64,000 nt of DNA from Rhizophagus irregularis (taxonomy: Eukaryota; Glomeromycota; Glomeromycetes; Glomerales; Glomeraceae), in NCBI RefSeq assembly GCF_026210795.1, contig NC_089442.1, positions 806,001-870,000 of the forward strand, read 5' to 3'. Position 1 is the stretch's first letter, and every line of letters starts with the position of its first letter. Position numbers and translations under genes: made by a program. The notes below the pieces were generated by a model. It was not told the origin of the DNA, did not search any database, and saw only the letters and a list, made by a program, of their open reading frames with translations. Below are positions 1-11,170 of the stretch, piece by piece.

Positions 1-1409
1 TTTAGAGCGTAATATCTCCACTTTGGACAAATGAAATCAACTTTATTTATTAATTGAAAGTTGTTCAGGCAGGTTAAAAGCACTTGAATATTAATTTTCA
101 TAAAATTTTATTTTTTTGTAGCTGTATTAACTTTAAAACACTTATTACAACTTACGTCATTATTTTAAATAATAAGAATTAATTTATATTATTGGCTAAT
201 TATAATCACATGATACTAAGGATTTTATATTTGATTTAATAATTTAGTAAAATATTATTAAAATCAAATTCATATAAATGCAACTAATATTAATAATTGT
301 AATTTAAGCAGTAAATTCATTAACCAAATCGTGTAAATTCTATGCTTAAATTATGTAATTTCTGTGATCAAATCAATATAAATTCGGCATAAATTATGGT
401 CAAATCATGCAAAATGATACATTTTTGTGATATGGAATTGTGCATTTTTCCGTATCCCTATATAGATTAGAAACATTATTTTTAAGAAAAAATTGTATAA
501 AACCTTATTAAAAACATGATTTTTTATAGGTTTAATTATAATAAAATTTTATTATTTGGTAATATTTTACATACAATTCAATTTATTTATATCAAAAAAT
601 TTTTTTAATTATAAATGTTATGTTTGGGGGACGAAGTCCCCTGGCAAATCGCATATTCTAGTTCAATAAATAAATTAAAAAATTAAACAACCTATTTTAA
701 TAATTTATTAAAAATTTTATTTTTTTTTCTTCAAAATTTAAGGATATCATAAAAATGATTCTAGCTTCTTTTATGCTCAGGGAGGGTATGAAGAATTAGT
801 ATTATCACGTGGCGCAGTTATTTAAATAGTTTCCGAATTTATATTCTTTTTTTCTGCGATTATTATATAAAATACATGAAGCTATCACATTATGACAAAG
901 TTGGGATTCATTTATAGCAGTGAAGTAAAGTTTGAAAAATATTTTTCTAATTACCGTATTACCAAAAAAAATAAATAAATAAAATTATGAATAACACTAC
1001 AGACGTCACTACTTACTTTTGAAAATGCCTCGCATACAGTATCGTACATTATATAACGACCTATTATGCAAGAGTGAATTATCTGATTCAATTATAAGGC
1101 TGTATTTCATTATTATTATCAATTCCGTTTTACAAATTAATTATGCTTTGCGTCTTTAATATATATTAGTTAACATGTATCATTATTGCTTTTTTGTTAC
1201 TATTACATTTGATATGTTATATATTTTGATCAATTTTATTTATTAAACATAGTATGAGTAATAAAAACAAATTAAAATGTTAACAAGTTTAAACAAATAA
1301 AATAAAAATTCATTAAAATATAAAATAAAAGTAAATAACAAAAATAAAATTCTCTAAAAATTTAATTTAACAAAAAATATAATATCCGAAATATTGTAAA
1401 CTCTAATAA
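1..1409. other. AT-rich intergenic region with one small perfect hairpin
   Basis: I see no gene here. The stretch is AT-rich and low in complexity. The one ordered feature is a perfect 6-bp stem with a 3-nt loop at 627-641 (GGGGAC GAA GTCCCC), conspicuous because it is GC-rich in an AT-rich background. Its role is unknown. Confidence 0.6.
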
Positions 1410-1856
1410 TTAACCGGTAATAGCACCATAAGAACAACCCACAAAAGCTTTATTTTCGTCTATAACTACAATCGAAATAGAGTATGTTGCAGGTAAACTA
1501 GCATCTACTGGAAACGTTGTTGTTACGCTGAGAGATGTAGTTGGACACGTGACTCCAGAAGAACAAATATCGACAGAAGCTAGCGAGCTAATTACATTGT
1601 GAGCACCATCTAAAGCTACGGCAACCAATGTAGCACCTGGGTTAATACCACTATCTATGGTTCCGGTAGCAGTAACAGTACAATTTTGTCCAGGAACGGG
1701 AGGATCAGGTTGAAGCGTTACAGTAAGTATAGGCAGAGATCCTTCAGGACATGGACCAAACGTAGTAGCTCTTTTATCGAGTTGATAGTATGGAATAGCA
1801 TTGACCATTGAAAGCGTGACTAATAAAATGACAACAAAAATGAGATTTTGTTTCAT
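1410..1856 (-). CDS. Small secreted ML-domain-like (MD-2/NPC2-type lipid-recognition) protein
   Basis: Single-exon gene of 148 aa. Residues 1-20 are a clear signal peptide (K at 2, hydrophobic 5-18, VNA at the cleavage point), followed by a short pro-segment ending in the dibasic KR at 28-29, a likely Kex2-type site. The mature part starts at FGPC and has five cysteines (36, 59, 98, 104, 141) in a beta-rich chain. The layout (Cys near the start, PGxxCTVTATG after a VxLxPDPPVPG stretch, and a C-terminal YSIxIVVIDENKAFVGCSYGAI strand pair) matches fungal ML-domain proteins related to phosphatidylglycerol/phosphatidylinositol transfer protein and NPC2. Those bind a lipid in a beta-sandwich. Ligand specificity cannot be read from the sequence. 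Secretion and the KR site are seen directly; the ML assignment is by family pattern, without alignment scores. Confidence 0.72.
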   Translation of the reverse strand: MKQNLIFVVILLVTLSMVNAIPYYQLDKRATTFGPCPEGSLPILTVTLQPDPPVPGQNCTVTATGTIDSGINPGATLVAVALDGAHNVISSLASVDICSSGVTCPTTSLSVTTTFPVDASLPATYSISIVVIDENKAFVGCSYGAITG

Positions 1857-2635
1857 GATTTCTTTGATGAATGTAATTGTTGTTGGGTGATTTTTAAGAT
1901 ATTAGTGATATTAGTTGAGATAAATTGATTGTAATTTGTAATTACTCGTTATCAGAGTGAGTTGAAATCTCTGCTTTTTTATAAGAAAAAAAAAAATAAA
2001 AGATCGTGAACCATCTTTCTCTTATCTTCTCTTTTTAAAAATTTCATTGACGCAAGAAATCTTTCGGGAACGCCATGTATAACGCGCAATAAATGAATAT
2101 GCAAGAAAAAAAAATGAATGATATTCCTTGATGTACTATTTAATAACGTATGTACAAGGTCAAATATTATCAAGGCGCTTGATAGATATAACATGAAAAA
2201 TTTTTAATTTCCACAATACTTAATATTGTATGAACTTAAAAAAAAATAAATCGTAATATGCAGAAAATGGTTGGATCATTTAAGATAATTCCGACTTCTC
2301 CGATTTAAAAAAATTGCTTTCCAGTGTACAAAGAAAAAAAATGCAGGTTTACTCTATGGTTCCGCAAAATTTTGATTGAACCATCGGAAATTTTTTATTT
2401 GTTGCAGCTTTTTGACATTTATGACTAATTCAATCAAAAAATTGGAATATTATGTTATGCATGTAAGATATCTTATGCGTTGATTTTTTTTTTCTTTTAA
2501 GAAAAAAGAATAAAGGCGCTCTTGCCACTATAATAAAAAACGCCTCATTATATCAAAAGTGTCTTATCCATATGCAGTACAATTAGAGAACTTTCTCAAA
2601 AGAATTTATTCTAGATATAGTATCTTTTTAAATCA
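1857..2635. other. Upstream region of the ML-like gene and pre-insertion flank of the LINE
   Basis: No gene recognised. It contains A/T homopolymers (1980-2000, 2110-2120). It forms the 5' flank of the minus-strand ML-like gene and the left flank of the LINE target site. Confidence 0.5.
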
Positions 2636-2651
2636 ATTTTTGGAAGTATGT
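2636..2651. repeat. Left target-site duplication of the LINE
   Basis: The 16-bp word atttttggaagtatgt is repeated exactly at 11292-11307, on the other side of the LINE. The bases next to each copy differ, so the match ends precisely. This fixes the element borders. Confidence 0.9.
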
Positions 2652-2954
2652 TTATTTATTTATTTATTTTATTTTATTACTAAAAGAGTGTTAAAACCCA
2701 GGCTATTACAAATAGAAGAAAAAAAGAATTCGAAAATACTTAAAGCTAATATATGTGTATAGACCTTTGTTCGTCATCCCCTACGGGACCCCACTCTTCG
2801 ATCTATACTCTTTGATAAAGTAGGACTACGCTAAAATATCAAATGGGAACCATAAAAAAAACCATCCGAGAGACTAGCGGCTATCTAAAAAAAGAAAATT
2901 AAAGGGCGGCTAATATAGTCTAACTTTATCTACAGTATGTGGTGAGCGAAGAGG
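2652..2954 (-). other. LINE 3' UTR and TAAA-type 3' tail
   Basis: The segment between the ORF2 stop and the left target-site duplication. On the element strand it ends in repeated TAAA/TAAAA units rather than pure poly(A), a known tail type among I-group LINEs. The body is less AT-rich than its surroundings (a GC-rich patch at about 2765-2800) and probably holds the reverse-transcriptase recognition region. That last point is inference. Confidence 0.75.
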
Positions 2955-5900
2955 TTATATGGTGTAATAAAACAAATTATGATCAAAAGTAATAGAATCT
3001 ATAAAAGTAATTGATAAAGATTTAATCCATGGTAAATTATGGCGAAAATTACTACTAGTTAAATATATCCAAAATATAGAATCATCAAGACTTCTAATAG
3101 AAGTCATGAATGGATTAGTATATCCAATATTCATGATATTATGATTAGTGTTGTCACCGAATGTCGGGTTATCATTATCGAGTCGACGTCGTTTCTTTCG
3201 TTGTTTTGGTCGTTTTAAAAAAGATTTTTTTGATATACCATTAATAATCTTATGTTCTTTCCATTTGATATTGCGAGCTTTCCATAGTTGATCGTAAATA
3301 TCATGATGTAAATCAAATAAAAACAAAATAAGTAATTTTTTGATTAACTTTTTGTGAATTTTTGCGTCTTTGAACGGAGATAAGAGACATTCCGGGACCA
3401 GATTAATCAGGAGGCAGTGCAATTCTGGCGCATCAAGAATCGAATTGATAGGAGAATTAAAGGAAGTGAATATAGGAATATCAAAATCGATATTGTTAAT
3501 ATTAATTTTTTCTTTATCCATATTGTTGATAATATGAGAACGAAATTTCTGTTCATGATTTCTGAATATAAATTTCAAAATCTCTATCGACTTTGGGCAA
3601 ATCCAAAAATGTTCATTAGATTCTATAGCTGAGGAGCATAAAAAGCATGAGTCATATCCATTAAGGATATCCGGGAAATTCCGGTTAAGAACGTCCAACG
3701 TAGGTAAAGCATAATTTGAACATTTGATACGCCATCCAACGTGCTTACTATACGATTCGCTTGTAGATTTTTGAAAGGGGTTGTGATTAATCCATAACTG
3801 TGAGTACTCCCAGTTGATGATATGAGTAAGTGTGAATGATTTGAGGGTTTGTAAAGGTTTGAGAGAAATTTGACGTTCGATGTTACGGAAATTAATCGGT
3901 ATCTTTAATGTTTTCCTAATATTACGATCGATAATAATATCGTTGTTAAACATGACATAACCTTTTTGTGCCTTAACACCTTTTGGTGAGATTGAAATTA
4001 TCCTATTAGAATCACATCCATCTTTGGCTAATATGTCGGCTTTATCGTTATATTCAACTCCTGAATGTGCCTTTACTTTTGTGAATCGTACCTGTAAATT
4101 TAGCTCAGCTATAATTTGTTGAATAGCCTGCCAGAGAATAATGTTATTGATCTTTTGTTTTCGTCTTGGTGTTAATTTATAATTCGATAATGATGTAAAA
4201 GTATCGATCGTGCATTGACTATCTGTAAAAATATTAATTAAACTATTAGGCGGACAAACTATAAGGCATGTCAATACTGCCATAATTTCTGCTCTAGTAG
4301 AACTGGGCCATTGTATAGTTGCGCCCGAAAATACTATATTTAAATTAATATTCGAAGTAAATACCCATCCAAAACCCATACGAGGATTATCATCATCAAT
4401 TTTTAAAGAACCATCAGTATAGAATTCTAAATTAGTGAAAGAAGCTAAATTATTAATTAAAATATAAAATTCATTAAAAATATCATTAGGTAATAATAAA
4501 CCATTTACTAATCTATGATTAACGTTAGAAGGAATGTATGAACAAGGGGTATTAGATTGTAAAGTAATAACTCTATTTCTAAATGAAGGATCTGTTCTAA
4601 TTTTAAAATCTCTAAAGGTGTCTGCACGTAATTCACTGTCAGACTTGTGTACGATAAAAATATTATTAAATCGATTATTATCTTTTTTGTATATATTAAC
4701 ATGTAAAGTGATTGTAAAATTAGATAAATAACTAATAATACATTTAGGACGAACGTCACCAACGTAAAATGAATCATGAAGATCACAACCAGTACAGGGC
4801 GTAAGTAAATTAGATCTGGAATGTGGGGTTAAATTATGGTTGGGATTAGACATATCAACAAAAGGGATATGATGTTCTAAATAAACCTTTGGTGAATCTC
4901 CAGGAAAATGTGATTTTTCCAATATTTTTCCATAAACTATACATGAAACTCGTGGCGACCAAAAAGCAGCCCATTGATTTTTACAAGGAACGCTATGATT
5001 ATTACATTTAATTATCTTTGGTCTTGGAAATCCAAGGTCGGGTGACATGTTATCAGGTTGTGTCGTGAACTGTAAACGATTTGTTGAAGGATTTAATACA
5101 ATATTATCTTTGAGAAAATCATACCATTTAGGTCGGCGTCCTCTCTTGTTTTTTAATAATTTTTTGATTTCTTTCCAAGTTTTTAGAAAAGCACCATCAT
5201 TACTAATTATTTGATCCAAAAAAAAGATATTTTTGTTTTTTAGTGACTTAACAAAACCAAAATATTTTTTGGGGTCGACAATAAAATAACTAATTGGATG
5301 TAAACCTCCAGTGACATTATATTTAAAATTTGTATTAAATGATAAATTGTAGAAATGAAAAATACACAATAGATTTTCTAAACGGTTAAAATGTTTAGAA
5401 GGTTTGTGAAAATATTTAGTTGTTTCACTTATATCATTTGTCCAAAGTTTACATTGTGATGTTAAAAAGAGGAATTCTATGATTTTTAATGTGACTGGAT
5501 TATTGATTTGTGCATTTAATAAGGATGCTTGGGAACGCAACTGTGAATCCCAAATATTCAAAATATTGGGGTATATCGGGTTATGTACCACCGAATTAAA
5601 AAAGGATTTTGGTAATGATAAGGAGTGTTTAAAAATTGAACGTAAAATTCTATTGAATTCGTTACATTTGTTTGGTTCGATAAAGATGTGTTGCGTTAAA
5701 TATTCAATCCTCGGTAATAGTACCTTATTAATAATGTACATCACGTGATCATGCGTGATTTTTTTCTTACGAAGTTTAAAACAAATATAATGTAACATTT
5801 TTTTGATTTTGTTGTACGTGAATGATGGTGAATTAGCTATATTGACGTGGATGCCTAAAATGCGTTCGTCTTTTCTCTTTGGAATAATTTCGATCTCAAC

Positions 5901-8831
5901 GAGATCATTACCAAATTGTAAATTATATCTGTGGTTCGGTTCATTCAAGAGTTTTTCATCGTTGGTTAATAATTTTGTTTTTTCTTTGTTGATCTTGATA
6001 TTCGCGAGCGAGTAGAAATCATCTGCTATTTTCAAATTTTCTTCTAAATTTTTAAGCGTATCAGAAAACCATGTAGTGTCATCTAAATAGCCTATTAATT
6101 TTATTTCAATATTTTCTTCGTGATAATCATCTAATCGGTGAATATTCATTGGTAAAGATGCTTTAAGATGATAACCAGAATGATGAGACGAATTGATTTT
6201 GGCGAACATTGGATCATAATATATTATCCATAAGAGTGGTGAAATTATTTCTCCTTGAATGATGCCCTGTTTGGTTTCATATGGATCTGAAAGAGTGTCC
6301 ATTAAAATGATACGATTTTTGTGGCCTATAAATAAATTTTCTATAAATTTAATGAGATTAGAAGGAAAATTAATCCTTTTTAACGCCAAGGAAAGTAAAG
6401 GTAAATTTATTCTATCGTATGCCTTGCTGAGATCCTGTAGTAACAGATATAAAGGATTTCCATTTTGTTGTTGATCTTCAATTATAGTTTGAATATATAG
6501 GATTATCTCATTACATGATGCTCCTTGTACGCCAGCTTGATTATTATATTGAAGTATGTTATTAGTACTCAAATAATAATTAAGTCGAGAATTAATAATT
6601 TTGACCAGGAGTTTTCTGAAACAATCTAGTAATATTATAGGGCGTGTATGATTAATATCATAATTCCACCATGTGGGTTTGGGGATGGGGTACAAAAAAG
6701 CTAATTTGAATTGATCAGGAATTACTTCATTAATTAAAATATAATTGAAAAGAGATAATAGAACATTGAGAAGTTGTAATGGTAATTGTTTAATGATTTC
6801 ATAAGAAATCTTATTAGGTCCAGCGGCTTTTGATGTTGGAAGATCTTTAATAGCTGATTGTAACTCTTCCAAAGTAATCAAATCATTTAAACGTTTTTGA
6901 GCGTCATCAGGAATACCTGATATAGGTTCGTAAACAGAGCTCCATTCTTCTCTCAAGGGTATAGATGGGTCATATGCCAATGGTGACTTATCTACTTTAC
7001 CTATATTACTATAATGATCAATAGCTATTGATTCAATTTCATCTTTATCTGTCGTAAAAGTAAGCGTGTCAGTATCGTCCTTAAAGACTAATCTATCTAA
7101 TTTTATCTTTTCAGGAACACGATCAAGTATTGAAGTGAGCATACGTTTTTGGTTTGAACGTAAGTCATTATCCCTTCTATTTATAAATTTTTCTATCTTG
7201 TTACGTTGGAAATTACTGGTTTCTTCTTGTAATTGAGCATCTATATAATTTTTGATTTTTAATAATATTTTTAAAGACGCCTCGTAATGAGATGAAGTTA
7301 AATAAGGTGACCAAATAAAATTAGCTGCTGTAAGCTCGAGACTTAAAGGATCTATATTAGAACAAATTCTTTTCAATCGATTTAATTTTTTGTGTCCGTT
7401 CCAAAAGTTCATTGAGATGTAAATGTTAGAAGTTTGTGGTGTAAAATATCTATTTAAACTTCTAATTAAACGTGTAATATAATGTTGATCATTTTCTAAT
7501 ATCCTAATTTTGTACGACATTTCGTATTGATGATGATTATGTTTAATTATAGGAAAACCAATTGCGTTAATAGCTGATTGAATACTTTGTACTATATATT
7601 CAAAAGTAATATTGACATATTTTTGAGGGTTATTTGGTGTAGGGTTTCTGTTGGAACGTAATAAAAAATTATCCCAAACAAAATTTTTGAAATCTACCCA
7701 TTGTGCTTTTGTAATTTTCTTATAATTATATCTTTCGTTGTGTGCTAAAGAGTTTTTTCTATTTAATTCAATAGAATCTGGTGTATTAGTAATAAAATTG
7801 ATATTAGAAGGATTAAAAAATTTATGGTTTAAAGCAACCAAAATTAATCTATGATCAGTATGGATAGGAGCGTCTACTACTGAAGCGCAAATTGTATGAG
7901 AGATAAGATTGGGTGAAACAAAAATTATGTCTATATATGAAGTATGATTTGAAGTATTTTTAAAAGTATAAGAAGGTGTTTCATTATAAATTTTAACTAT
8001 ATCTTTATAAGTGTGGTGTCGTAAAGTAGTTAAAAATTTTTTATGATAAAATGCTAAGGTCACATGACCATCGCTGTTGTCTTCTGTATCATTTGTTGTC
8101 AACGTTGTATTGGGTTTATGAGGATTGATATTAAAATCACCCATAATAATATTTTTTTTGTATTGATTTTTTGAATTCAAATGTGTTTTGAGATATAGAT
8201 TGATTGATTTTAATGTTTCAGTATTATTTTTTGATGACGTAATTGGTGGTAAATAAATACCTAAGACGTGTAATTGTTCATGTCTTTTAAAAAAAAAGGT
8301 AATATGTATAAGGCGTCCAGGGATATGTTCAATCTTTTGAATTCGTTGATATAATAATGAGGATATAATAAATGACACACCACTGGCTGATTGTGTGGGT
8401 GAAGGATTATGAATGATATAGAAAGTTATATTTTTGTTGTTTTGTATATATTTAAATGATATTGCTTTAAGGCGTATTGTAGGAATATTTTTGGGGTCTT
8501 TTAAATGAGTTTCAGTTAAAAGTAAACAATGGATATTTGAATCAATCATGTATGTGATTAAGTCATGTTTTTTGTTTGTTTCAAAACCTCCTTGTAGGTT
8601 TAGAGTCGCGAAATTAATTGAAGAAGATGAATTAAAATTTGAATATACCGGAAAATCCCCATTAAACCCTGTCCTCGTATGATCTCTTTTTTTGTTTGTT
8701 TTATCAGTGTTATTATAATTTTTTTTGTTGTTTTTTTGTTTTTGTAAATTATTAAATGAAGAAGAAGTAAAAGAAAAGTTATTGATCGGGTTTAGAGGCC
8801 GATCGGTATCTAATAAATTTGTGTCCATCAT
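2955..8831 (-). CDS. LINE ORF2 polyprotein: endonuclease, reverse transcriptase, RNase H
   Basis: An intact 1958-aa ORF. The N-terminal apurinic-like endonuclease spans about residues 70-340, with an ETH motif (TETHL), GDFN near 231 and the TDHR end motif near 325. The reverse transcriptase spans about 660-1000: a PIPKP block, SKAYDRI with the first catalytic Asp near 804, the QGEIISPLLW block, and YLDD near 916 carrying the catalytic pair. The RNase H domain spans about 1465-1600, with YTDGS near 1472, RAE, FTDSQ near 1536, and KAHSGVEYNDKADILAK near 1589, so the acidic active-site set is complete. A C-terminal zinc motif CFLC-x8-H-x3-C lies near 1730. The ORF starts 56 bases after the ORF1 stop, so it is probably translated by reinitiation or leaky scanning from one transcript. 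It would nick target DNA and copy the RNA onto it. No internal stop is seen. Confidence 0.95.
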   Translation of the reverse strand: MMDTNLLDTDRPLNPINNFSFTSSSFNNLQKQKNNKKNYNNTDKTNKKRDHTRTGFNGDFPVYSNFNSSSSINFATLNLQGGFETNKKHDLITYMIDSNIHCLLLTETHLKDPKNIPTIRLKAISFKYIQNNKNITFYIIHNPSPTQSASGVSFIISSLLYQRIQKIEHIPGRLIHITFFFKRHEQLHVLGIYLPPITSSKNNTETLKSINLYLKTHLNSKNQYKKNIIMGDFNINPHKPNTTLTTNDTEDNSDGHVTLAFYHKKFLTTLRHHTYKDIVKIYNETPSYTFKNTSNHTSYIDIIFVSPNLISHTICASVVDAPIHTDHRLILVALNHKFFNPSNINFITNTPDSIELNRKNSLAHNERYNYKKITKAQWVDFKNFVWDNFLLRSNRNPTPNNPQKYVNITFEYIVQSIQSAINAIGFPIIKHNHHQYEMSYKIRILENDQHYITRLIRSLNRYFTPQTSNIYISMNFWNGHKKLNRLKRICSNIDPLSLELTAANFIWSPYLTSSHYEASLKILLKIKNYIDAQLQEETSNFQRNKIEKFINRRDNDLRSNQKRMLTSILDRVPEKIKLDRLVFKDDTDTLTFTTDKDEIESIAIDHYSNIGKVDKSPLAYDPSIPLREEWSSVYEPISGIPDDAQKRLNDLITLEELQSAIKDLPTSKAAGPNKISYEIIKQLPLQLLNVLLSLFNYILINEVIPDQFKLAFLYPIPKPTWWNYDINHTRPIILLDCFRKLLVKIINSRLNYYLSTNNILQYNNQAGVQGASCNEIILYIQTIIEDQQQNGNPLYLLLQDLSKAYDRINLPLLSLALKRINFPSNLIKFIENLFIGHKNRIILMDTLSDPYETKQGIIQGEIISPLLWIIYYDPMFAKINSSHHSGYHLKASLPMNIHRLDDYHEENIEIKLIGYLDDTTWFSDTLKNLEENLKIADDFYSLANIKINKEKTKLLTNDEKLLNEPNHRYNLQFGNDLVEIEIIPKRKDERILGIHVNIANSPSFTYNKIKKMLHYICFKLRKKKITHDHVMYIINKVLLPRIEYLTQHIFIEPNKCNEFNRILRSIFKHSLSLPKSFFNSVVHNPIYPNILNIWDSQLRSQASLLNAQINNPVTLKIIEFLFLTSQCKLWTNDISETTKYFHKPSKHFNRLENLLCIFHFYNLSFNTNFKYNVTGGLHPISYFIVDPKKYFGFVKSLKNKNIFFLDQIISNDGAFLKTWKEIKKLLKNKRGRRPKWYDFLKDNIVLNPSTNRLQFTTQPDNMSPDLGFPRPKIIKCNNHSVPCKNQWAAFWSPRVSCIVYGKILEKSHFPGDSPKVYLEHHIPFVDMSNPNHNLTPHSRSNLLTPCTGCDLHDSFYVGDVRPKCIISYLSNFTITLHVNIYKKDNNRFNNIFIVHKSDSELRADTFRDFKIRTDPSFRNRVITLQSNTPCSYIPSNVNHRLVNGLLLPNDIFNEFYILINNLASFTNLEFYTDGSLKIDDDNPRMGFGWVFTSNINLNIVFSGATIQWPSSTRAEIMAVLTCLIVCPPNSLINIFTDSQCTIDTFTSLSNYKLTPRRKQKINNIILWQAIQQIIAELNLQVRFTKVKAHSGVEYNDKADILAKDGCDSNRIISISPKGVKAQKGYVMFNNDIIIDRNIRKTLKIPINFRNIERQISLKPLQTLKSFTLTHIINWEYSQLWINHNPFQKSTSESYSKHVGWRIKCSNYALPTLDVLNRNFPDILNGYDSCFLCSSAIESNEHFWICPKSIEILKFIFRNHEQKFRSHIINNMDKEKININNIDFDIPIFTSFNSPINSILDAPELHCLLINLVPECLLSPFKDAKIHKKLIKKLLILFLFDLHHDIYDQLWKARNIKWKEHKIINGISKKSFLKRPKQRKKRRRLDNDNPTFGDNTNHNIMNIGYTNPFMTSIRSLDDSIFWIYLTSSNFRHNLPWIKSLSITFIDSITFDHNLFYYTI

Positions 8832-8887
8832 TAGTACACCCTGATAGTTTGAGAGATATTACTCGTTATGTGGTAGATATTAATCTA

Positions 8888-11170
8888 CTATTGTTGCCTA
8901 TGGCCTAAGCCAAGCATATTACCAAATTTGTTACTAATGGAAGAAGTAATAGTGGGGTAACCACCTGTAGGTCTTGAGGGCGTATAGTCTGTGTCTGGGA
9001 ATACATTATGAGTTTCAACTGTGCTAGATGATTCGTATCCGCTCTGTGAATCATTATATTCTTCTTGCAGATGTTCTTCAGTGACGAATTCATCATGAGA
9101 AGGATAACTGTAGTTATTTGATCCATACGCTTGGTTGTTGTCGTTAAATTGTGAGAAGAATCCATTTTGTTCCAAGTTTTCAAGGAAGGATACTATTTTT
9201 GGTACACCACTAATTGTAGCGGCTTGGTTATTCATGTTCTCATTGATCGTTGTAAAATGTTGATTGAGTTTTTCCATATTGTTCGCATGTCGCGTTTCTT
9301 GTTCCTTCAAAAATATAATGTCTTTTTTATGTTGTTTATCTGTGATTTTTAAGCCCGTTATTTCTGAGCTGAGATCTTTAATAATTGTTTCTAAATGAAC
9401 AATTCTATTAAGCAGTTCATCGTTGTTAGAGTTGTCTGCTGCCCTTTGTTTACCTTTGATTGTGGGTTTGTTGGTGTTACTGTTATTTGGATTAACATCC
9501 CAGTTATTCATGTCATTATCTGGTATGATCGTGGAACGAGATGCGGGGCCACGATTATAGCGTTTGTCACGAGGAGCAAAGGTAGAATTATTAGGTGTTT
9601 TAGTTTGGTAACCCTGGTTAGGTGATGGTCTTGTATTATGACGACCATGTAGATTAGGACGGTTACGTTGTGAGGACATTAAAGGTTTGATTTGATCGTA
9701 AGATAATTTAACATTATCATTAAGAGTATAGGCGTTTTGTCTTTTCAAGAATTTTTTCCTATATTTTCTTTCTTTGTTATGTGGGATAATTGTGTAATCT
9801 GTTTCGCTACAATCATATACGTTGTGATTTTCCTTTCCACAAAAGCCACATGTGTCATTTAGATTAAATTTCAGGGCAGGGTAAATATGTAATTGGAATC
9901 CTTGAAAGTTTGTATCGAATTTTGTAAATTGTACATGATTATCATCATCAGTATTACAATATATGTTAGCTACTTTGTGTAGTGAAACTGGTTTAGTAGG
10001 GAGAAATTCGATGGATCGTGCGTTTAGATGATCTGTTAAAGGAATTAGATCCAATATATTAGCATTGAGGGGGATTCCTGTAACTACATACGTAGGAGTA
10101 GTCCTATTTTTAAAATTATGTTGTTGTTCGTCTATGGGTACTATTCTGATGAGGAAATTTTCTATTAGAATGCCCCATTTGTGTTGTGATAATAAGTATT
10201 CTACTGCATTTGGTTTGTTGAATGTAAGCGTGACTTTTTTGTATGTAGGCGATCTTCGATTGAATTTTATTCTAGATGGTAAATTACGATTGGTAGTACG
10301 CCTATTGGGGATGAATTCTTTATAACTATCGATGGCGCTGCTGGTGAAGTTGGCTATGTGTTTGATTAAAAGATTTATATCATAGTTGATAGGCACGTTT
10401 AATAAATTGACTGAGCGTGCCCTTAAATTGCTGATATCATAATTAATCAGGTTGTCTATAGCTTCACGAGAATAAATTTTTGGCGCAGTATTGTTTAACA
10501 ATGCTACTGGTTTTTCTTTTAGTTTGTTGAACGTTATTTCTGTACCAATAAGAACAGTGTAGAATTCTATGGTGGCTTTTTTGTTGGTTTTGTATTCAAT
10601 TATATCATTTTCCATTAAAAATGCATTTTTTAGGTCATTGATAATTTCGTTGTTAGATTTTTCTTTATCAAATTGGTCTCTCGTGAAAAATAATATATAT
10701 TGACTATCTGAACGTGAGTTATATTCCTTAAAAATTTCTAAGTTATGTGAATTTACATCATTGTTTGTATCAGATGTAATTTGTGTATCTGCAGATCCTC
10801 GTGTAATTCCTTTATTTGAATTATTTTCTGGTAGATCTGTGTCCATTGCATCTTGGCTAGTGATGATTGGTGCTTGTGAACTACTTGAGGATGTGTCACG
10901 TGACCTAGCGTCAGGTTCAGAAGAAATTGGTTGTTCCATTTCGTTTTTGTCGTCTATATTCATATTATTGTCGTTGTTATTTGGAGATGAGGGTGAAGAA
11001 AAATCTTCAGTTTTTTTCAACTTTTTCGTTGCCTGAGTTGAAGGTGAAGCTTTTTCATTAGCTTTATAAGTTTCTGCGACCATTTCTTCGTCTGATAGAT
11101 TAGAATGGTTCTCAAATTGTGTCTTTTGATTTTGTCTTTTAGTACTTTTGGAGCGAGTATTTTCTGCCAT
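8888..11170 (-). CDS. LINE ORF1, nucleic-acid-binding gag-like protein
   Basis: An intact 760-aa ORF upstream of ORF2 in the same element. Residues 1-150 are low-complexity, rich in Ser, Asn, Asp and Glu. A middle region with repeated basic/aromatic segments (about 150-440) probably contains RRM-like RNA-binding folds, though I cannot prove that by eye. One classical CCHC zinc knuckle, CGFCGKENHNVYDC (C-x2-C-x4-H-x4-C), sits near residue 445. It is followed by an Arg/Pro/Asn-rich linker and a heptad-like coiled coil at about 580-640 (LLNRIVHLETIIKDLSSEI). This matches ORF1 proteins that coat LINE RNA. The start is the first Met after the presumed element 5' end, leaving a 121-base 5' UTR. Confidence 0.9.
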   Translation of the reverse strand: MAENTRSKSTKRQNQKTQFENHSNLSDEEMVAETYKANEKASPSTQATKKLKKTEDFSSPSSPNNNDNNMNIDDKNEMEQPISSEPDARSRDTSSSSSQAPIITSQDAMDTDLPENNSNKGITRGSADTQITSDTNNDVNSHNLEIFKEYNSRSDSQYILFFTRDQFDKEKSNNEIINDLKNAFLMENDIIEYKTNKKATIEFYTVLIGTEITFNKLKEKPVALLNNTAPKIYSREAIDNLINYDISNLRARSVNLLNVPINYDINLLIKHIANFTSSAIDSYKEFIPNRRTTNRNLPSRIKFNRRSPTYKKVTLTFNKPNAVEYLLSQHKWGILIENFLIRIVPIDEQQHNFKNRTTPTYVVTGIPLNANILDLIPLTDHLNARSIEFLPTKPVSLHKVANIYCNTDDDNHVQFTKFDTNFQGFQLHIYPALKFNLNDTCGFCGKENHNVYDCSETDYTIIPHNKERKYRKKFLKRQNAYTLNDNVKLSYDQIKPLMSSQRNRPNLHGRHNTRPSPNQGYQTKTPNNSTFAPRDKRYNRGPASRSTIIPDNDMNNWDVNPNNSNTNKPTIKGKQRAADNSNNDELLNRIVHLETIIKDLSSEITGLKITDKQHKKDIIFLKEQETRHANNMEKLNQHFTTINENMNNQAATISGVPKIVSFLENLEQNGFFSQFNDNNQAYGSNNYSYPSHDEFVTEEHLQEEYNDSQSGYESSSTVETHNVFPDTDYTPSRPTGGYPTITSSISNKFGNMLGLGHRQQ

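Noticed and set aside
2559-2762. 67-codon plus-strand ORF
   Set aside because: It runs across the LINE target-site duplication and into the element's 3' tail, so it is a chance frame.
3417-6474. Several short ORFs opposite LINE ORF2
   Set aside because: They are shadows of the 1958-codon ORF on the other strand.
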